Shown: one piece after another, positions 45,910 to 53,806 of the stretch
Layout: each line of letters opens with the position of its first letter
How positions within the stretch are numbered: position 1 is the first letter of the stretch
NCBI RefSeq assembly: GCF_009905535.1
Contig: NZ_JAAALA010000023.1
Location: 1-64,000, forward strand
Direction of reading: 5' to 3'
Origin: Caulobacter sp. SLTY
Lineage (GTDB): Bacteria; Pseudomonadota; Alphaproteobacteria; Caulobacterales; Caulobacteraceae
Length of the DNA stretch: 64,000 nucleotides
The notes under the pieces: generated by a model
What the model was told of the DNA's origin: nothing
What the model saw: the letters and a program-made list of their open reading frames with translations, nothing else
Databases searched by the model: none
Made by a program: the position numbers and the translations under genes

Positions 45910-46392
45910 TTATTTGGCCAGGGCCAGGTCGGCGTGTCCGTCGAGCCTGGCCCGGAGCATCTGGTCGTAGTCGGCCGCCTTGGGCAGGAGGTCGGGACGC
46001 TTTTCGGAGAGGTGCTTCTCCAGGCGCTCGCAGGCCTGGTTCAGCTCCTGGATGGCCCCGTCGATGTCCTCGCGCTGGCGCTCCAGCACGACGATCTTCT
46101 CGCGGAATTTCTTCAGGCTGTGGGCGTTCTGGTGCGCCGCCTCGTCGCCCTCGTCATAGAGCTCGAGGATCTCGCGGATCTCCTGGAGCGAAAGGCCGAC
46201 GCGCTTGCCGCGCAGGATCAGGATCAGGCGGGCCCGGTCCTTGTAGCTATAGACCCGGTTCATCCCGTCGCGCGCGGGGGTGAGCAGGCCCTTGTCCTCA
46301 TAGAAGCGCAGGGCGCGCGGGGTGGCTTTGAACTCAGTGCAGAGCTGACGGATGGTGAAGGTCCGCTCGGGACGACGCAATTCCAGTGCCAT
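45910..46392 (-). CDS. MerR-family transcriptional regulator (likely of acyl-CoA catabolism)
   Basis: The 160-aa product has an N-terminal winged helix (FTIRQLCTEFKATPRALRFYEDKGLLTPARDGMNRVYSYKDRARLILILRGKRVGLSLQEIREILELYD), then a long dimerisation coiled coil (about 85-135). It lacks the C-terminal cysteines of metal-sensing MerR proteins. Regulators of this kind (LiuR/AcuR-like) next to acyl-CoA dehydrogenases usually sense an acyl-CoA and control the dehydrogenase operon; that is inference here from the immediate upstream position. Its promoter carries ACGT-based palindromes suggesting autoregulation. Confidence 0.9.
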   Translation of the reverse strand: MALELRRPERTFTIRQLCTEFKATPRALRFYEDKGLLTPARDGMNRVYSYKDRARLILILRGKRVGLSLQEIREILELYDEGDEAAHQNAHSLKKFREKIVVLERQREDIDGAIQELNQACERLEKHLSEKRPDLLPKAADYDQMLRARLDGHADLALAK

Positions 46393-46436
46393 GCGATGTT
46401 CTCCCTGTGAGGGTCTTTTTTAGCCCCTTCGAGGAG

Positions 46437-46468
46437 GACGTTACGTCCCGCTTACGTCAACGTCAAGG
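46437..46468 (-). promoter_or_regulatory. MerR gene promoter with overlapping ACGT palindromes
   Basis: On the minus strand TTGACG and TAACGT are separated by 17 bases, a good sigma-70-like promoter. GACGTTACGTC (46437-46447) is a perfect dyad over the -10 region, and the 46451-46467 stretch is an imperfect dyad with CTTACGTCAACGTCAAG, repeating ACGT with spacing typical of LiuR-type MerR operators. Autorepression is the simplest reading. Confidence 0.6.
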
Positions 46469-46494
46469 CATAAGCTGGCGGTGTTTCCGGAGCG

Positions 46495-46522
46495 AAAAAC
46501 GCGAAAGGGCCGGCCCCTTTCG
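46495..46522 (-). terminator. Rho-independent terminator of the SH3-domain gene
   Basis: The dyad CGAAAGGG...CCCTTTCG forms a stem of about 9-10 pairs, and on the minus strand it is followed by CGTTTTTCG. It lies 33 bases past the stop of the SH3-domain gene. Confidence 0.75.
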
Positions 46523-46554
46523 AGGTCGGCCCAATCACAGTTCAGGTCCGCGGC

Positions 46555-47136
46555 TTACCAGCTGGCGTTGCTGTAGCCGGTGGGCCGGACGTAGGCGGAC
46601 GAGACGTAGCCGACGCCGACGCCGTTCTGGCCGACCAGGACCCATTCGCCGCGCTTGGCATAGGCCATGGCGGTGAAGGTCTCACCCCGGCGCAGCTGGC
46701 CCGCCTTGGAGGCCGAGGTGGTCGGCCCGGCGCGCAGGTTCACCGTGCTGGTGGCGATGAACCGGCCGCCGCCCCGCTGGAAGTTGGCGGGCTGGACATA
46801 GTTCGCCAGGCGATAGCCGTTCGAAACATAGGTCCCGCGATTGGCCGCGTCGTTCTTCTGGACCTTGCAGCCGATGGCACCGCCGGCGGCGGCGCCCGCG
46901 CCGGCCCCGATCACGGCGCCGACGGCCGGCTCGTTATCGGTCAGCTTGGAGCCGAGCAGGCCGCCCAGAATCGCGCCGATAATGGCCCCGCCTTCCTGCT
47001 TGTTGCCGGAAGCCGAGCAGCCGAACGGGCCGTTGCTGGACTGGGCGGCGGCGGTCATCGGGGCCGCGGCGACGCCCAGGGCGGCCACGAGGGTCAGGGC
47101 CAGGCCGGTCTTCGCGATCTTGCTGTGCGCTTGCAT
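46555..47136 (-). CDS. Exported glycine-zipper and SH3-domain protein
   Basis: The 193-aa product has AGGAG 8 bases upstream of the ATG at 47136 (a second ATG lies two codons upstream). Residues 1-31 are a signal peptide. A glycine-zipper region (about 48-90: GGAIIGAILGGLLGSKL... GAVIGAGAGAAAGGAIG) can form a membrane hairpin, and about 125-190 is a bacterial SH3 domain (STVNLRAGPTTSASKAGQLRRGETFTAMAYAKRGEWVLVG... GYVSSAYVRP), usually binding peptidoglycan or cell-wall peptides. It probably links the envelope with the outer membrane, like SlyB/OmpA-zipper proteins. Bounded by terminators on both sides, so monocistronic. Confidence 0.88.
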   Translation of the reverse strand: MQAHSKIAKTGLALTLVAALGVAAAPMTAAAQSSNGPFGCSASGNKQEGGAIIGAILGGLLGSKLTDNEPAVGAVIGAGAGAAAGGAIGCKVQKNDAANRGTYVSNGYRLANYVQPANFQRGGGRFIATSTVNLRAGPTTSASKAGQLRRGETFTAMAYAKRGEWVLVGQNGVGVGYVSSAYVRPTGYSNASW

Positions 47137-47162
47137 GGTCATGTCTCCTCTTCAAAAGCGCG

Positions 47163-47185
47163 GGCCAGGGGCACATCCCCTGGCC
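47163..47185 (-). terminator. Rho-independent terminator of the DUF2059 gene
   Basis: GGCCAGGGG and CCCCTGGCC form a perfect 9-bp stem around a 5-base loop; on the minus strand CGCGCTTTTG follows. It lies 67 bases past the DUF2059 stop and just upstream of the SH3 gene start. Confidence 0.75.
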
Positions 47186-47252
47186 GTCGAGGAGGGTTAT
47201 GGCGCAGCGCGCCTGAACGACCCCGGACGGGCTCGTTATTTTCGGTTCAGGG

Positions 47253-47873
47253 TTATTGATCGTCCTCGTCATCCTCGGGCGGGACATAGACAAGACCGGC
47301 CTCATCGACCGCTTCGTCGAAGTCAGCGGCACAGGCCACCGCATCGTCCATCAGGGCCTCCTCGTCGGCCATGCCTTCCGTGCTCTCTTGCATGATGGCG
47401 GTGAAGCGGAGCATGGCCGGCTCCCTGGCGGCCGCCTCCAGCCGCTTGATTTGCGCCGGATCAAGCTCTGGCCTCTCGTCCGTCAGCAGCGTTGGGCCGA
47501 CCGATGAGAACATCGCCTTGACCCCTGGGTCCTCGTAGAAGGTGACAACCGTCAGGAGTTCAGCTTCAGTCATCCCCGCCTTGTCGGCGCCGGCCACCGC
47601 CACACCCACATAATCGCGCTCCGCGAACATCTTTGCCACGCAGGCGCCGAAACCGTCCGCCACGGGTCCTACGACGGCTTCCTTCCCCGGGTTCTGCCGA
47701 AGAAGCTCCTGGCGCATCTCGGCCGACATCGTTTCGGCGAAAGGGACGATCTCGCTGATCTTCGGCAACGCCGCACGCAGCCGCTCGAGCAGCGCGGCGC
47801 GCTCGGCCGGGGCGGCCATTGCCAGGCTGGCCGTCATCAGGACGCCGCAGACGGCAAAGACAAAGATACGCAT
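47253..47873 (-). CDS. Exported DUF2059-type protein
   Basis: The 206-aa product has a signal peptide at residues 1-20 (MRIFVFAVCGVLMTASLAMA). The mature chain is all-helical and acidic, with FAETMSAEMRQELLRQNPG, GFGACVAKMFAERDYVGVAVAGADKAGMTEAELLTVVTFYEDPGVKAMFSSVGPTL, the pattern of the periplasmic DUF2059 proteins (ELxxVxxFYxxPxGxKxxxxxP). The C-terminus is very acidic (PPEDDEDDQ). Function unknown. I chose 47873 rather than the upstream ATG at 47906 because the signal peptide begins there. Confidence 0.78.
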   Translation of the reverse strand: MRIFVFAVCGVLMTASLAMAAPAERAALLERLRAALPKISEIVPFAETMSAEMRQELLRQNPGKEAVVGPVADGFGACVAKMFAERDYVGVAVAGADKAGMTEAELLTVVTFYEDPGVKAMFSSVGPTLLTDERPELDPAQIKRLEAAAREPAMLRFTAIMQESTEGMADEEALMDDAVACAADFDEAVDEAGLVYVPPEDDEDDQ

Positions 47874-47951
47874 CGGACAACTCGAAAAGATCTGACCGAC
47901 GTGCACGGCCCCCTGCCGTCCTTGTGGCGCGCATCCAGGCGGACGGCAAGC

Positions 47952-49199
47952 TCAGAGGGTGCGGCGCATCTCGTCCCAGGCGTTTGACAACGCGTTACGA
48001 TGCGCCGGGCTGGCCACACCGATCAGGGCCTGGGCCCGTTCGTCCAGGGTCCGGCCGCGCAGATCAGCGACGCCGTGCTCGGTGACCACCACCCCGACGT
48101 CGGCGCGAGGCACGCTGACCGCGCCGGGCGACAGGCGGGGGACGATGCGGCTGATGCTGTCGCCCTTGGCCGAGGCCGGCAGCGCGATGATCGGCACGCC
48201 GCCGTCGGAAAGGCGGGCCCCCCGAAGGAAGTCGGTCAGTCCGCCGGCACCGGAGATCTGGCGGCCGTTCTGGAACTCGGCGTTGGCCTGGCCGAGCAGG
48301 TCGATCTCCAGCGCCGAGTTGACCGCCACCAGGCGCGGGATCTGGGCCAGGACCGCGATGTGGTGGGTATGGCCGCTATCGGCGAAGGTGATGCGCGGGT
48401 CGCTGAGGCGTTCGCGGAGCCGCGCTGTGCCGGCGGCAAGGCCGGTGACCACCTGGTCGACCACCTCCTCGTCGAGCAGCTCGACCAAGGGGTCGGTGAC
48501 CATGCCCGAATGGATCTTCAGGCCCCGACGACCCCGCAGGCCCTTCAGCGCCGCCACCCCGGCCTTGCCGACCCCGAACTGCAGGCTGGCGCCTTCGGGG
48601 GTTAGATCAGCGATGTGGCCGCTGATGGTCTCGAAGGCCGGGTCGAGGTCGCCGGCGTCGTAGTCGAGGACGGGATGGTCGGTTTCGGTGACGAGATCGA
48701 AGGCGTCGAGAGGCCAGCTGGGGCCGTTCACCGTCGGCAGGCGCGGATTGATGATGGCCAGCTTGAAGACGTCGGCGCGGCCCAGAACGGCGGGAGCCAG
48801 GTCGCTGGCGACGCTGAGGGTCACCCGGCCATCGATGGGCGGGCTGACCTGGAAGACCGCGCCATCCAGCGGCGTCGCTCCAAGCCAGCGATAGGTCTGG
48901 AACCAGGTCAGAGGCCGCAGGGCATAGCGGCCGGCGTCTAGGCCGGGCCGCCAGTCGGCCGAGGCGAACGTCCCTTCCGCCGTGGCGGTCGGCGACAGGG
49001 CCGACCAGTCCGCACGGTTGATGCCGGGGATGGCGGCGCCGACGAAGCACATCCGTTCGGCCAGTCCGGGCGTAGCTGACAGCATCTCCCGCAGGACCAG
49101 GGGCTCTCCCGGTCCGAAGGGGATGAACAGTCGCCCGCCGGCGGATTTCACCCGAAGGGCGAGCTGTTCGACGGCTTGGTCAATCGGGAGGCGAATCAT
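47952..49199 (-). CDS. Acetyl-CoA hydrolase/transferase (family I CoA transferase)
   Basis: The 415-aa enzyme moves CoA between acyl groups, or hydrolyses acetyl-CoA, via a glutamyl-CoA intermediate. N-terminal domain has GGRLFIPFGPGEPLVLREML; the C-terminal domain has LKIHSGMVTDPLVELLDEEVVD, LVAVNSALEIDLLGQANAE with the catalytic Glu, GAGGLTDFLRGARLSDGGVPIIALPASA, and DVGVVVTEHGVADLRGRTLDERAQALIGVASP. It resembles 4-hydroxybutyrate CoA-transferase and Ach1-type proteins. GGATAG lies 6 bases upstream of the ATG at 49199; ATG 49211 would add 4 residues. Confidence 0.9.
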   Translation of the reverse strand: MIRLPIDQAVEQLALRVKSAGGRLFIPFGPGEPLVLREMLSATPGLAERMCFVGAAIPGINRADWSALSPTATAEGTFASADWRPGLDAGRYALRPLTWFQTYRWLGATPLDGAVFQVSPPIDGRVTLSVASDLAPAVLGRADVFKLAIINPRLPTVNGPSWPLDAFDLVTETDHPVLDYDAGDLDPAFETISGHIADLTPEGASLQFGVGKAGVAALKGLRGRRGLKIHSGMVTDPLVELLDEEVVDQVVTGLAAGTARLRERLSDPRITFADSGHTHHIAVLAQIPRLVAVNSALEIDLLGQANAEFQNGRQISGAGGLTDFLRGARLSDGGVPIIALPASAKGDSISRIVPRLSPGAVSVPRADVGVVVTEHGVADLRGRTLDERAQALIGVASPAHRNALSNAWDEMRRTL

Positions 49200-49288
49200 G
49201 TCACTATCCATTCATGCGGCGTCCGCAACCGTACGGTCGTCCGTGAGTTCTGCGTACGAACCCCGGCCTTCGTAGGACCCGCGCCGCC

Positions 49289-49408
49289 ATGCAGACCGCA
49301 GATCATCCTTCCAGCCTGCTGAAGCCCATGCTGTGGGTCGCCGGCCTGTTCTTCTCCACGGGATTTCTCGGCTACCTGGCCTTCGGCCTCAACAGCCTGC
49401 CGGGCTAG
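49289..49408 (+). CDS. 39-residue single-pass membrane peptide
   Basis: A small open frame between the CoA transferase and dut. It starts MQTADHPSSLLKPMLWVAGLF and has one TM helix (MLWVAGLFFSTGFLGYLAFGL, about residues 14-34), a short polar N-terminus and a SLPG end. The Shine-Dalgarno is weak (TAGGACC about 9 bases upstream). Amino-acid composition and third-position G+C look like a real gene. No family is recognised. Confidence 0.5.
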   Translation: MQTADHPSSLLKPMLWVAGLFFSTGFLGYLAFGLNSLPG

Positions 49409-49431
49409 AGACCTGTCGCGGGGTCAGCCAA

Positions 49432-49445
49432 GGGCTGATCAGCCC
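49432..49445. terminator. Bidirectional palindrome at the dut 3' end
   Basis: GGGCTGATCAGCCC is a perfect 14-bp dyad overlapping the dut stop codon and lying 24 bases after the 39-aa peptide gene, where the two converge. No T-run is visible, so its role as terminator is uncertain. Confidence 0.4.
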
Positions 49446-49888
49446 GCGCCCGTCGACCCGAAGCCGCCGGTTCCGCGCGCCGTTTCCTCCAGCGATTCCA
49501 CCGGCCGCCAGGTCGCCTGCACGACGGGCGCAATCACCATCTGGGCGATGCGGTCGCCCCGGCGGATGACGAAGGCGTCTTCGCCCAGGTTGATCAGGAT
49601 CACCTTCACCTCGCCGCGATAGTCGGCGTCGATGGTCCCCGGCGTGTTGAGGCAGGTGACGCCCGCCTTGGCCGCAAGCCCCGAGCGCGGCCGCACCTGG
49701 GCCTCGAAGCCCGGCGGCAGGGCGAAGGTCAGGCCCGTCGGCACCATGGCGCGGGCCATGGGGGCCAGGGTCAGGTCCTCATCCACCGCCGCCCGCAGGT
49801 CCATGCCGGCGGCCAGCGCCGTCTCATAGGTCGGCAGGGGCAGGCCCGCCGCGTGGGGCAGCTGTACGACGTCGATTTCAGGTGTCAC
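49439..49888 (-). CDS. dut: dUTP diphosphatase
   Basis: The trimeric enzyme hydrolyses dUTP to dUMP and pyrophosphate, keeping uracil out of DNA and supplying dTMP synthesis. All five motifs are present in the 149-aa protein: [46 protein letters not shown] and the C-terminal P-loop-like [10 protein letters not shown]. The start overlaps the coaBC stop by 4 bases, the common coaBC-dut operon. Confidence 0.97.
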   Translation of the reverse strand: MTPEIDVVQLPHAAGLPLPTYETALAAGMDLRAAVDEDLTLAPMARAMVPTGLTFALPPGFEAQVRPRSGLAAKAGVTCLNTPGTIDADYRGEVKVILINLGEDAFVIRRGDRIAQMVIAPVVQATWRPVESLEETARGTGGFGSTGAG

Positions 49889-51102
49889 GCCAGATCCTTC
49901 GCCACACGGTCTGCGATCTTCATCGCCACCTCGTCCTTGCCCGCCCGGTCCCAGCGCTCGACGCCGGCCCTGGAGACGATCATCACCGCATTTTCTGTTC
50001 CGCCCATGACGCCGGGCTGAGTGACATCATTGGCCACGATCCAGTCGCAGCCCTTGCGGGTCAGCTTGGCCAGGGCGTGTTTTTCGACATCGTTGGTCTC
50101 GGCCGCGAAGCCGACCACCAGTGTCGGTCGCTGCGGCGTGTGGGCGGCCAGGGTCGCGAGAATGTCGGGGTTCTCGACCAGGGTGATGGCGGGCGGGCCG
50201 TCCTTGCCCTTCTTCAGCTTGATGCCGAAGGCCTCGTCGGGGCGCCAGTCGGCCACCGCCGCGACGCAGATCGCCGCATCGGCCGGCAGGGCCGACTGAC
50301 AGGCGGCCAGCATGTCGCGGGCGCTCTCGACATCGACGCGGGTGACGCCGGCCGGGGTCGGCTGGCTGACCGGCCCGGCCACCAGGGTGACCCGCGCGCC
50401 CAGCCGGGCCAGGGCGCCGGCGATCTCGAAGCCCTGCTTGCCGCTGGAGCGGTTGGTCAGCACCCGCACCGGGTCCAGAGCCTCGGCCGTCGGGCCGGCG
50501 GTGACCAGGACGTGCTTGCCGGTCAGGGGACGACTGATTTGGGGCCCGTCCGACAGCAGGGTCATGATGGCCTGGAAGATGACGTGCGGCTCCGCCATCC
50601 GGCCAAAGCCGAATTCGCCGCAGGCCATGGCCCCCTCGTCCGGCCCGACGAAGGACACCCCATCCGCCTTCAGGGTCGCCAGGTTCCGACGGGTGGCGGC
50701 ATGCTCCCACATCCGGACGTTCATCGCCGGGGCCATCAGCACCGGCTTGTCGGTGGCCAGCAGGGTGGTGGAGGCCAGGTCTCCCGCCAGGCCATTGGCC
50801 GCCTTGGCCATCAGGTCGGCGGTGGCCGGGGCGACGACCACCAGGTCGGCGGAGCGGGAAAGCTCGATATGGCCCATCTCCGCCTCGTCGGTGAGGGAGA
50901 AGAGTTCCTGATAGACCTTGTCCTCGGCCAGGGCTGACAGGGACAACGGGGTGACGAACTGGGCGCCCGACGCGGTGAGGATCGGCCGCACGCCGACCCC
51001 CGCCTTGCGCAGCAGCCGGGTCAGCTCCAGCGCCTTGTAGGCGGCGATCCCGCCGCCCACGATCAGCAAAACCCGCCGTTCGGTCAAAGCCAGCTCCAAC
51101 AA
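49885..51102 (-). CDS. coaBC: Bifunctional phosphopantothenoylcysteine synthetase/decarboxylase
   Basis: CoaBC performs two steps of coenzyme A synthesis. The N-terminal flavoprotein decarboxylase (1-190) has [32 protein letters not shown], the [12 protein letters not shown] active-site motif and the catalytic Cys of [14 protein letters not shown]. The C-terminal synthetase (190-405) has [26 protein letters not shown] and DWIVANDVT. Length 405 aa is usual. It is divergent from the IS1595-type transposon, which begins 83 bases upstream of its start. Confidence 0.97.
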   Translation of the reverse strand: MLELALTERRVLLIVGGGIAAYKALELTRLLRKAGVGVRPILTASGAQFVTPLSLSALAEDKVYQELFSLTDEAEMGHIELSRSADLVVVAPATADLMAKAANGLAGDLASTTLLATDKPVLMAPAMNVRMWEHAATRRNLATLKADGVSFVGPDEGAMACGEFGFGRMAEPHVIFQAIMTLLSDGPQISRPLTGKHVLVTAGPTAEALDPVRVLTNRSSGKQGFEIAGALARLGARVTLVAGPVSQPTPAGVTRVDVESARDMLAACQSALPADAAICVAAVADWRPDEAFGIKLKKGKDGPPAITLVENPDILATLAAHTPQRPTLVVGFAAETNDVEKHALAKLTRKGCDWIVANDVTQPGVMGGTENAVMIVSRAGVERWDRAGKDEVAMKIADRVAKDLA

Positions 51103-51176
51103 TCCTCGGGCCTTCCTAACCAGTTTGCACGCGGCGCCAAACAGGACTCGACAATGTTCACGTTTTGATCTTATCG

Positions 51177-51184
51177 TTCATGGA
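51177..51184 (+). repeat. Left target-site duplication of the transposon
   Basis: TTCATGGA, identical to 53769-53776 on the other side of the element. Exactly 8 bases, as expected for IS1595-family insertion. Confidence 0.93.
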
Positions 51185-51208
51185 GGCGATTATGCACTTT
51201 ACATACCA
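51185..51208 (+). repeat. Left terminal inverted repeat (IRL)
   Basis: 24 bases, starting GGCGATTATGCACTTTA and ending ATACCA; complementary to the right end with one mismatch at position 18. Confidence 0.93.
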
Positions 51209-51250
51209 TCATTGATTTGATAGGGTTTTCTCACTGGAGAGAGCCTACCC

Positions 51251-52204
51251 ATGTCCGCCCCCCTCACTGACCCCATCTTCCACGATGAAGACGCCGCCCG
51301 CGCCCACTTTGAGGCGCTTCGCTGGCCGAATGGGCGGGTTTGTCCGCATTGCGGCGTAGAGGGCAATTCCACTCTCATGCAGGGCAAGACTACTCGCCCC
51401 GGCCTCTACAAGTGCAAGGAGAAGGAGTGCCGCAAGCCCTTCTCCGCCACCATGGGGACCCTGTACGAGAAGTCCCATATCCCGCTGCACAAGTGGCTGC
51501 TGGCCACGCACCTGATGTGCTCCAGCAAGAAGGGTATCAGCGCTCACCAGCTGTTCCGGATGCTCGGGTTTGGCTCCTATCGGACGGCCTGGTTCATGGC
51601 TCACCGCATCCGCGAAGCTATGCGGGAAGGCGATCTTGGCCCGTTCGGAATGGGCGGCGCGACCGTGGAAGTTGACGAGACATTTCTTGGAACCGACCCG
51701 GACTATGTTCAGGAAGCCAAGCGCGGTTCAGTGCACGGGAAAATGAAAGTTCTGACCCTGGTGGAGCGCGAAACTGGCCGCGCCCGCTCCTTCGTCGTGG
51801 ACAAGCTGACCATCAACGACATTGTGCCGGTGGTGGAAGCCAACCTCTCCCGTGAGGCCCGCCTGATGACCGACGAGAGCAAACTCTACGTCGAAATGGG
51901 CAAGGCCGTCCGCGACCACCAGAGCGTCAAGCACAACGAAGGCGAATACGTCCGCCGCAATCAACCGACCGTCCACACGAACACGATTGAAGGCTTCTTC
52001 TCGATTTTCAAACGCGGCATGCGCGGCGTCTATCAGCACAGCAGCAAGAAGCACTTGCACCGCTATCTGGCGGAGTTTGATTTCCGCTACAGCTACCGTG
52101 TCGCCCTTGGCGTGAATGACACCCAGCGCGCGGCTATCGCGGTGTCCAACGTCGTTGGCAAGCGCCTCACTTATCAAAGACCTCAAGTGCAAACGGCAAG
52201 CTAA
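51251..52204 (+). CDS. IS1595-family transposase
   Basis: The 317-aa product has an N-terminal zinc ribbon (CPHCG at 35-39 and a second pair in YKCKEKECRKPF) as in the IS1595 zinc-binding domain, a helix-turn-helix region (ISAHQLFRMLGFGSYRTAWFMAHRIREAM), and the ISXO2-like DDE domain with D in ATVEVDETFLG, D in LMTDESKLY and E in VHTNTIEGFFSIFK, followed by YLAEFDFRYSYR. All catalytic residues are intact and no stop or frameshift interrupts it, so the element may be active. GGAGAGAG lies about 10 bases upstream of the ATG. Confidence 0.95.
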   Translation: MSAPLTDPIFHDEDAARAHFEALRWPNGRVCPHCGVEGNSTLMQGKTTRPGLYKCKEKECRKPFSATMGTLYEKSHIPLHKWLLATHLMCSSKKGISAHQLFRMLGFGSYRTAWFMAHRIREAMREGDLGPFGMGGATVEVDETFLGTDPDYVQEAKRGSVHGKMKVLTLVERETGRARSFVVDKLTINDIVPVVEANLSREARLMTDESKLYVEMGKAVRDHQSVKHNEGEYVRRNQPTVHTNTIEGFFSIFKRGMRGVYQHSSKKHLHRYLAEFDFRYSYRVALGVNDTQRAAIAVSNVVGKRLTYQRPQVQTAS

Positions 52205-52529
52205 ACGGCCGGGATACCGGCTTAGCGCGCGGTGGCGAACCAAGGCTTAGGGTCAAGGCCTGGGCAAAGCTTTAGGCTTGACGGACTCGTCAACGCACCG
52301 GCAAATACGGCCAAGGAAAAGGGGCCGAGCCTTTCGACCCGACCCCTTCCCCACACCGAATGCCGCCACCGGACTTTTAGCGACTGCGAGCCGTACCGAG
52401 TTTGCCCCTCAGTACGGCCCTCCAAACCGACAACGAATCACCGGCGCCGTGGGTCAACCCTACGGCGCCGTTTTCGCGACCGTCTAGGGTTAACAACCTG
52501 CTACTAGCTGACTAACGCACAGTAGAAAC
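52205..52529. other. Structured noncoding stretch inside the transposon
   Basis: No convincing gene lies in these 325 bases. At least three stem-loops are present: AAAAGGGG pairing imperfectly with CCCCTTCC near 52318-52350, GCCGTAC (52390-52396) with GTACGGC (52412-52418), and a strong terminator at 52442-52474. A small RNA ending at that terminator is possible. The stretch could also be just a long 3' untranslated region of the transposase transcript. Confidence 0.5.
52442..52474 (+). terminator. Rho-independent terminator on the plus strand in the transposon
   Basis: CGGCGCCGT and ACGGCGCCG form a perfect 9-bp stem with an 11-base loop, followed directly by TTTT. It lies 238 bases after the transposase stop, leaving room for a separate noncoding transcript. 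Confidence 0.7.
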
Positions 52530-52724
52530 TTAACTCTGTGGAGAAGTCCTCAAGGCTTTTTCCTGAGAAGCCTTTTCGCGCTTCCGCTTGGCTGTCTCGG
52601 CGAGAGTTTCGCGAGGCTTCGAAAGCATGATCCGGGTGACTTGGTCCCGCCGTCTAGCGGCCTCTTCTTCCGAGAAGATTTCGGGGTCATCGGGCGGTGT
52701 GGATTCCATTTTCATGGCCCCCAT
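52530..52724 (-). CDS. 64-aa hypothetical passenger protein
   Basis: The small acidic-then-basic protein has MKMESTPPDDPEIFSEEEAA, followed by RRRDQVTRIMLSKPRETLAE and a Lys-rich tail. The 'FSEEEAARRRDxxxRxMLxxP' pattern resembles small hypothetical proteins frequent on plasmids and mobile elements of Alphaproteobacteria; I know no function. The first ATG (52724) has no clear ribosome site; the ATG five codons in has GGGGG about 8 bases upstream and may be the real start. On the strand opposite to the transposase. Confidence 0.55.
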   Translation of the reverse strand: MGAMKMESTPPDDPEIFSEEEAARRRDQVTRIMLSKPRETLAETAKRKREKASQEKALRTSPQS

Positions 52725-52909
52725 GCTAAGAGGCTTACGCCCCCGCCGCTAGGCGGGAGCGCAGAGGCCCGTTGTCATATTCTCATGTGCCACCTGCCTC
52801 CGGCGCCGCGCCAACGGAGCCGCCCTCTGGGGAATTAGAGCTGAAGGGACCCCCGGCCTCATGGTCGGGGGTTTCCGCTTTCGCGGAACCTGTATCGGCA
52901 AAGGCCGAA

Positions 52910-53620
52910 TTACTTTGAGCCATTCGACGCCCCCGGAAAGAGCGTGATGTTCTCGGATGGAAGGTCGCTGGCCATGTCGGGCAACTTGTAGCGACCGTTT
53001 TCGGCGACCAGCAACGCACGCTGCTTCATCTTGGACAGGTGCGTGCGGACCAGGGCCGGGTTGCGGTTGGCCACCTCCCGAGTGTCCGGATGACGCTGTA
53101 GCGCAGAGATGACACCTGCCGGCGAGAGCGAACCGCCGTGCGCCCCAATAACCTCCAAGATGTACTTCGGCATGCTGATCCGCCCCTCTTCTTCGGGAGG
53201 GGCGGCTTCGTCGATCTCGCCGGATTGGATCTTGGCGTAAGTCTCAGGCGCGTAAAAGCGCTTCCCGACCTTCACAAGCTCCCCGCCAACTTCCATCGCC
53301 TTGATGGTGTTATAGTAGCCGTTAGGGGAGATTTCGAAGCGCTCTCCGAACTCCGTCCCCTGTGCCAACTCCACAAACTCCGCTTTGGTCAGGTAGCCTT
53401 GCTTGGTGCGAAGGGCGGTGCTGATGAACTCCCGCCACGTTCGGGGCTCTCGCTTGACCTTGCCTGCGTAAGCTGGAGCCAAGGGCTCATTGGCAGGAAC
53501 CGCCTCTACAGCGGTGGTGCCAAGCAGCCGGGCAATTGCGCTCCGGTCGGCGCGGACCTCGGCCAACTCGGCGACTAGGCGCGCTTCGCGGATCGCTAAT
53601 TCAGCGTCCTTGTCTAACAT
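52910..53620 (-). CDS. Passenger protein with two winged-helix-like domains
   Basis: The product has 236 aa from the ATG at 53620, which has GAGGGG six bases upstream; the frame opens at 53662 (14 more residues). An N-terminal coiled-coil helix (KDAELAIREARLVAELAEVR...) is followed by a segment (about 75-135: LTKAEFVELAQGTEFGERF... YNTIKAMEVGGELVKVGKRFYAPE) and a second (about 160-225: PKYILEVIGAHGGSLSPAGVISALQRHPDT... VRTHLSKMKQRALLVAENGRYKLP), both with the helix-helix-wing pattern of winged-helix or HARE-HTH domains. It probably binds DNA; whether it regulates transposition or is cargo is unknown. It lies entirely inside the element. Confidence 0.7.
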   Translation of the reverse strand: MLDKDAELAIREARLVAELAEVRADRSAIARLLGTTAVEAVPANEPLAPAYAGKVKREPRTWREFISTALRTKQGYLTKAEFVELAQGTEFGERFEISPNGYYNTIKAMEVGGELVKVGKRFYAPETYAKIQSGEIDEAAPPEEEGRISMPKYILEVIGAHGGSLSPAGVISALQRHPDTREVANRNPALVRTHLSKMKQRALLVAENGRYKLPDMASDLPSENITLFPGASNGSK

Positions 53621-53744
53621 GACGCGCCCCTCGGGCGAGTCGGGTAAGATGATCGCGGCCATGGGGGACTCATGCCATATGCCCCGCCCCTGGGGAAGTG
53701 GGGGTCATACATATTTCTGTTCACTTGGCGTTCTTTCTGCAACT

Positions 53745-53768
53745 TGGTATCTAAAGTGCATAATCGCC
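53745..53768 (-). repeat. Right terminal inverted repeat (IRR)
   Basis: 24 bases; its complement begins GGCGATTATGCACTTTA and ends ATACCA, as the left end, with G for C at position 18. Confidence 0.93.
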
Positions 53769-53776
53769 TTCATGGA
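53769..53776 (+). repeat. Right target-site duplication of the transposon
   Basis: TTCATGGA, matching the copy left of the element. Removing the element and one copy gives the inferred empty site reading from ...CTTATCG through TTCATGGA into ACGCCGATCC. Confidence 0.93.
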
Positions 53777-53806
53777 ACGCCGATCCAGCTGGGGGAGAAA
53801 CCCGCC

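Larger units (their letters stand above)
51185..53768 (+). mobile_element. Complete IS1595-family transposon with passenger genes
   Basis: The 2,584-bp element is bounded by 24-bp terminal inverted repeats (51185-51208 and 53745-53768; 23 of 24 match, outermost GGCGATTATGCACTTTA) and by perfect 8-bp target duplications TTCATGGA (51177-51184 and 53769-53776), the duplication length of the IS1595 family. It carries an intact transposase gene, a structured noncoding stretch, a 64-aa gene and a ~236-aa gene on the opposite strand. All borders being intact points to a recent insertion. It sits 31 bases upstream of the lipoprotein gene at 53807. Confidence 0.95.

Noticed and set aside
53672-53806. 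Extending the lipoprotein gene upstream into the transposon
   Set aside because: The 45 extra codons span the transposon end and the target duplication; the lipoprotein signal begins at 53807 with a ribosome site before it.
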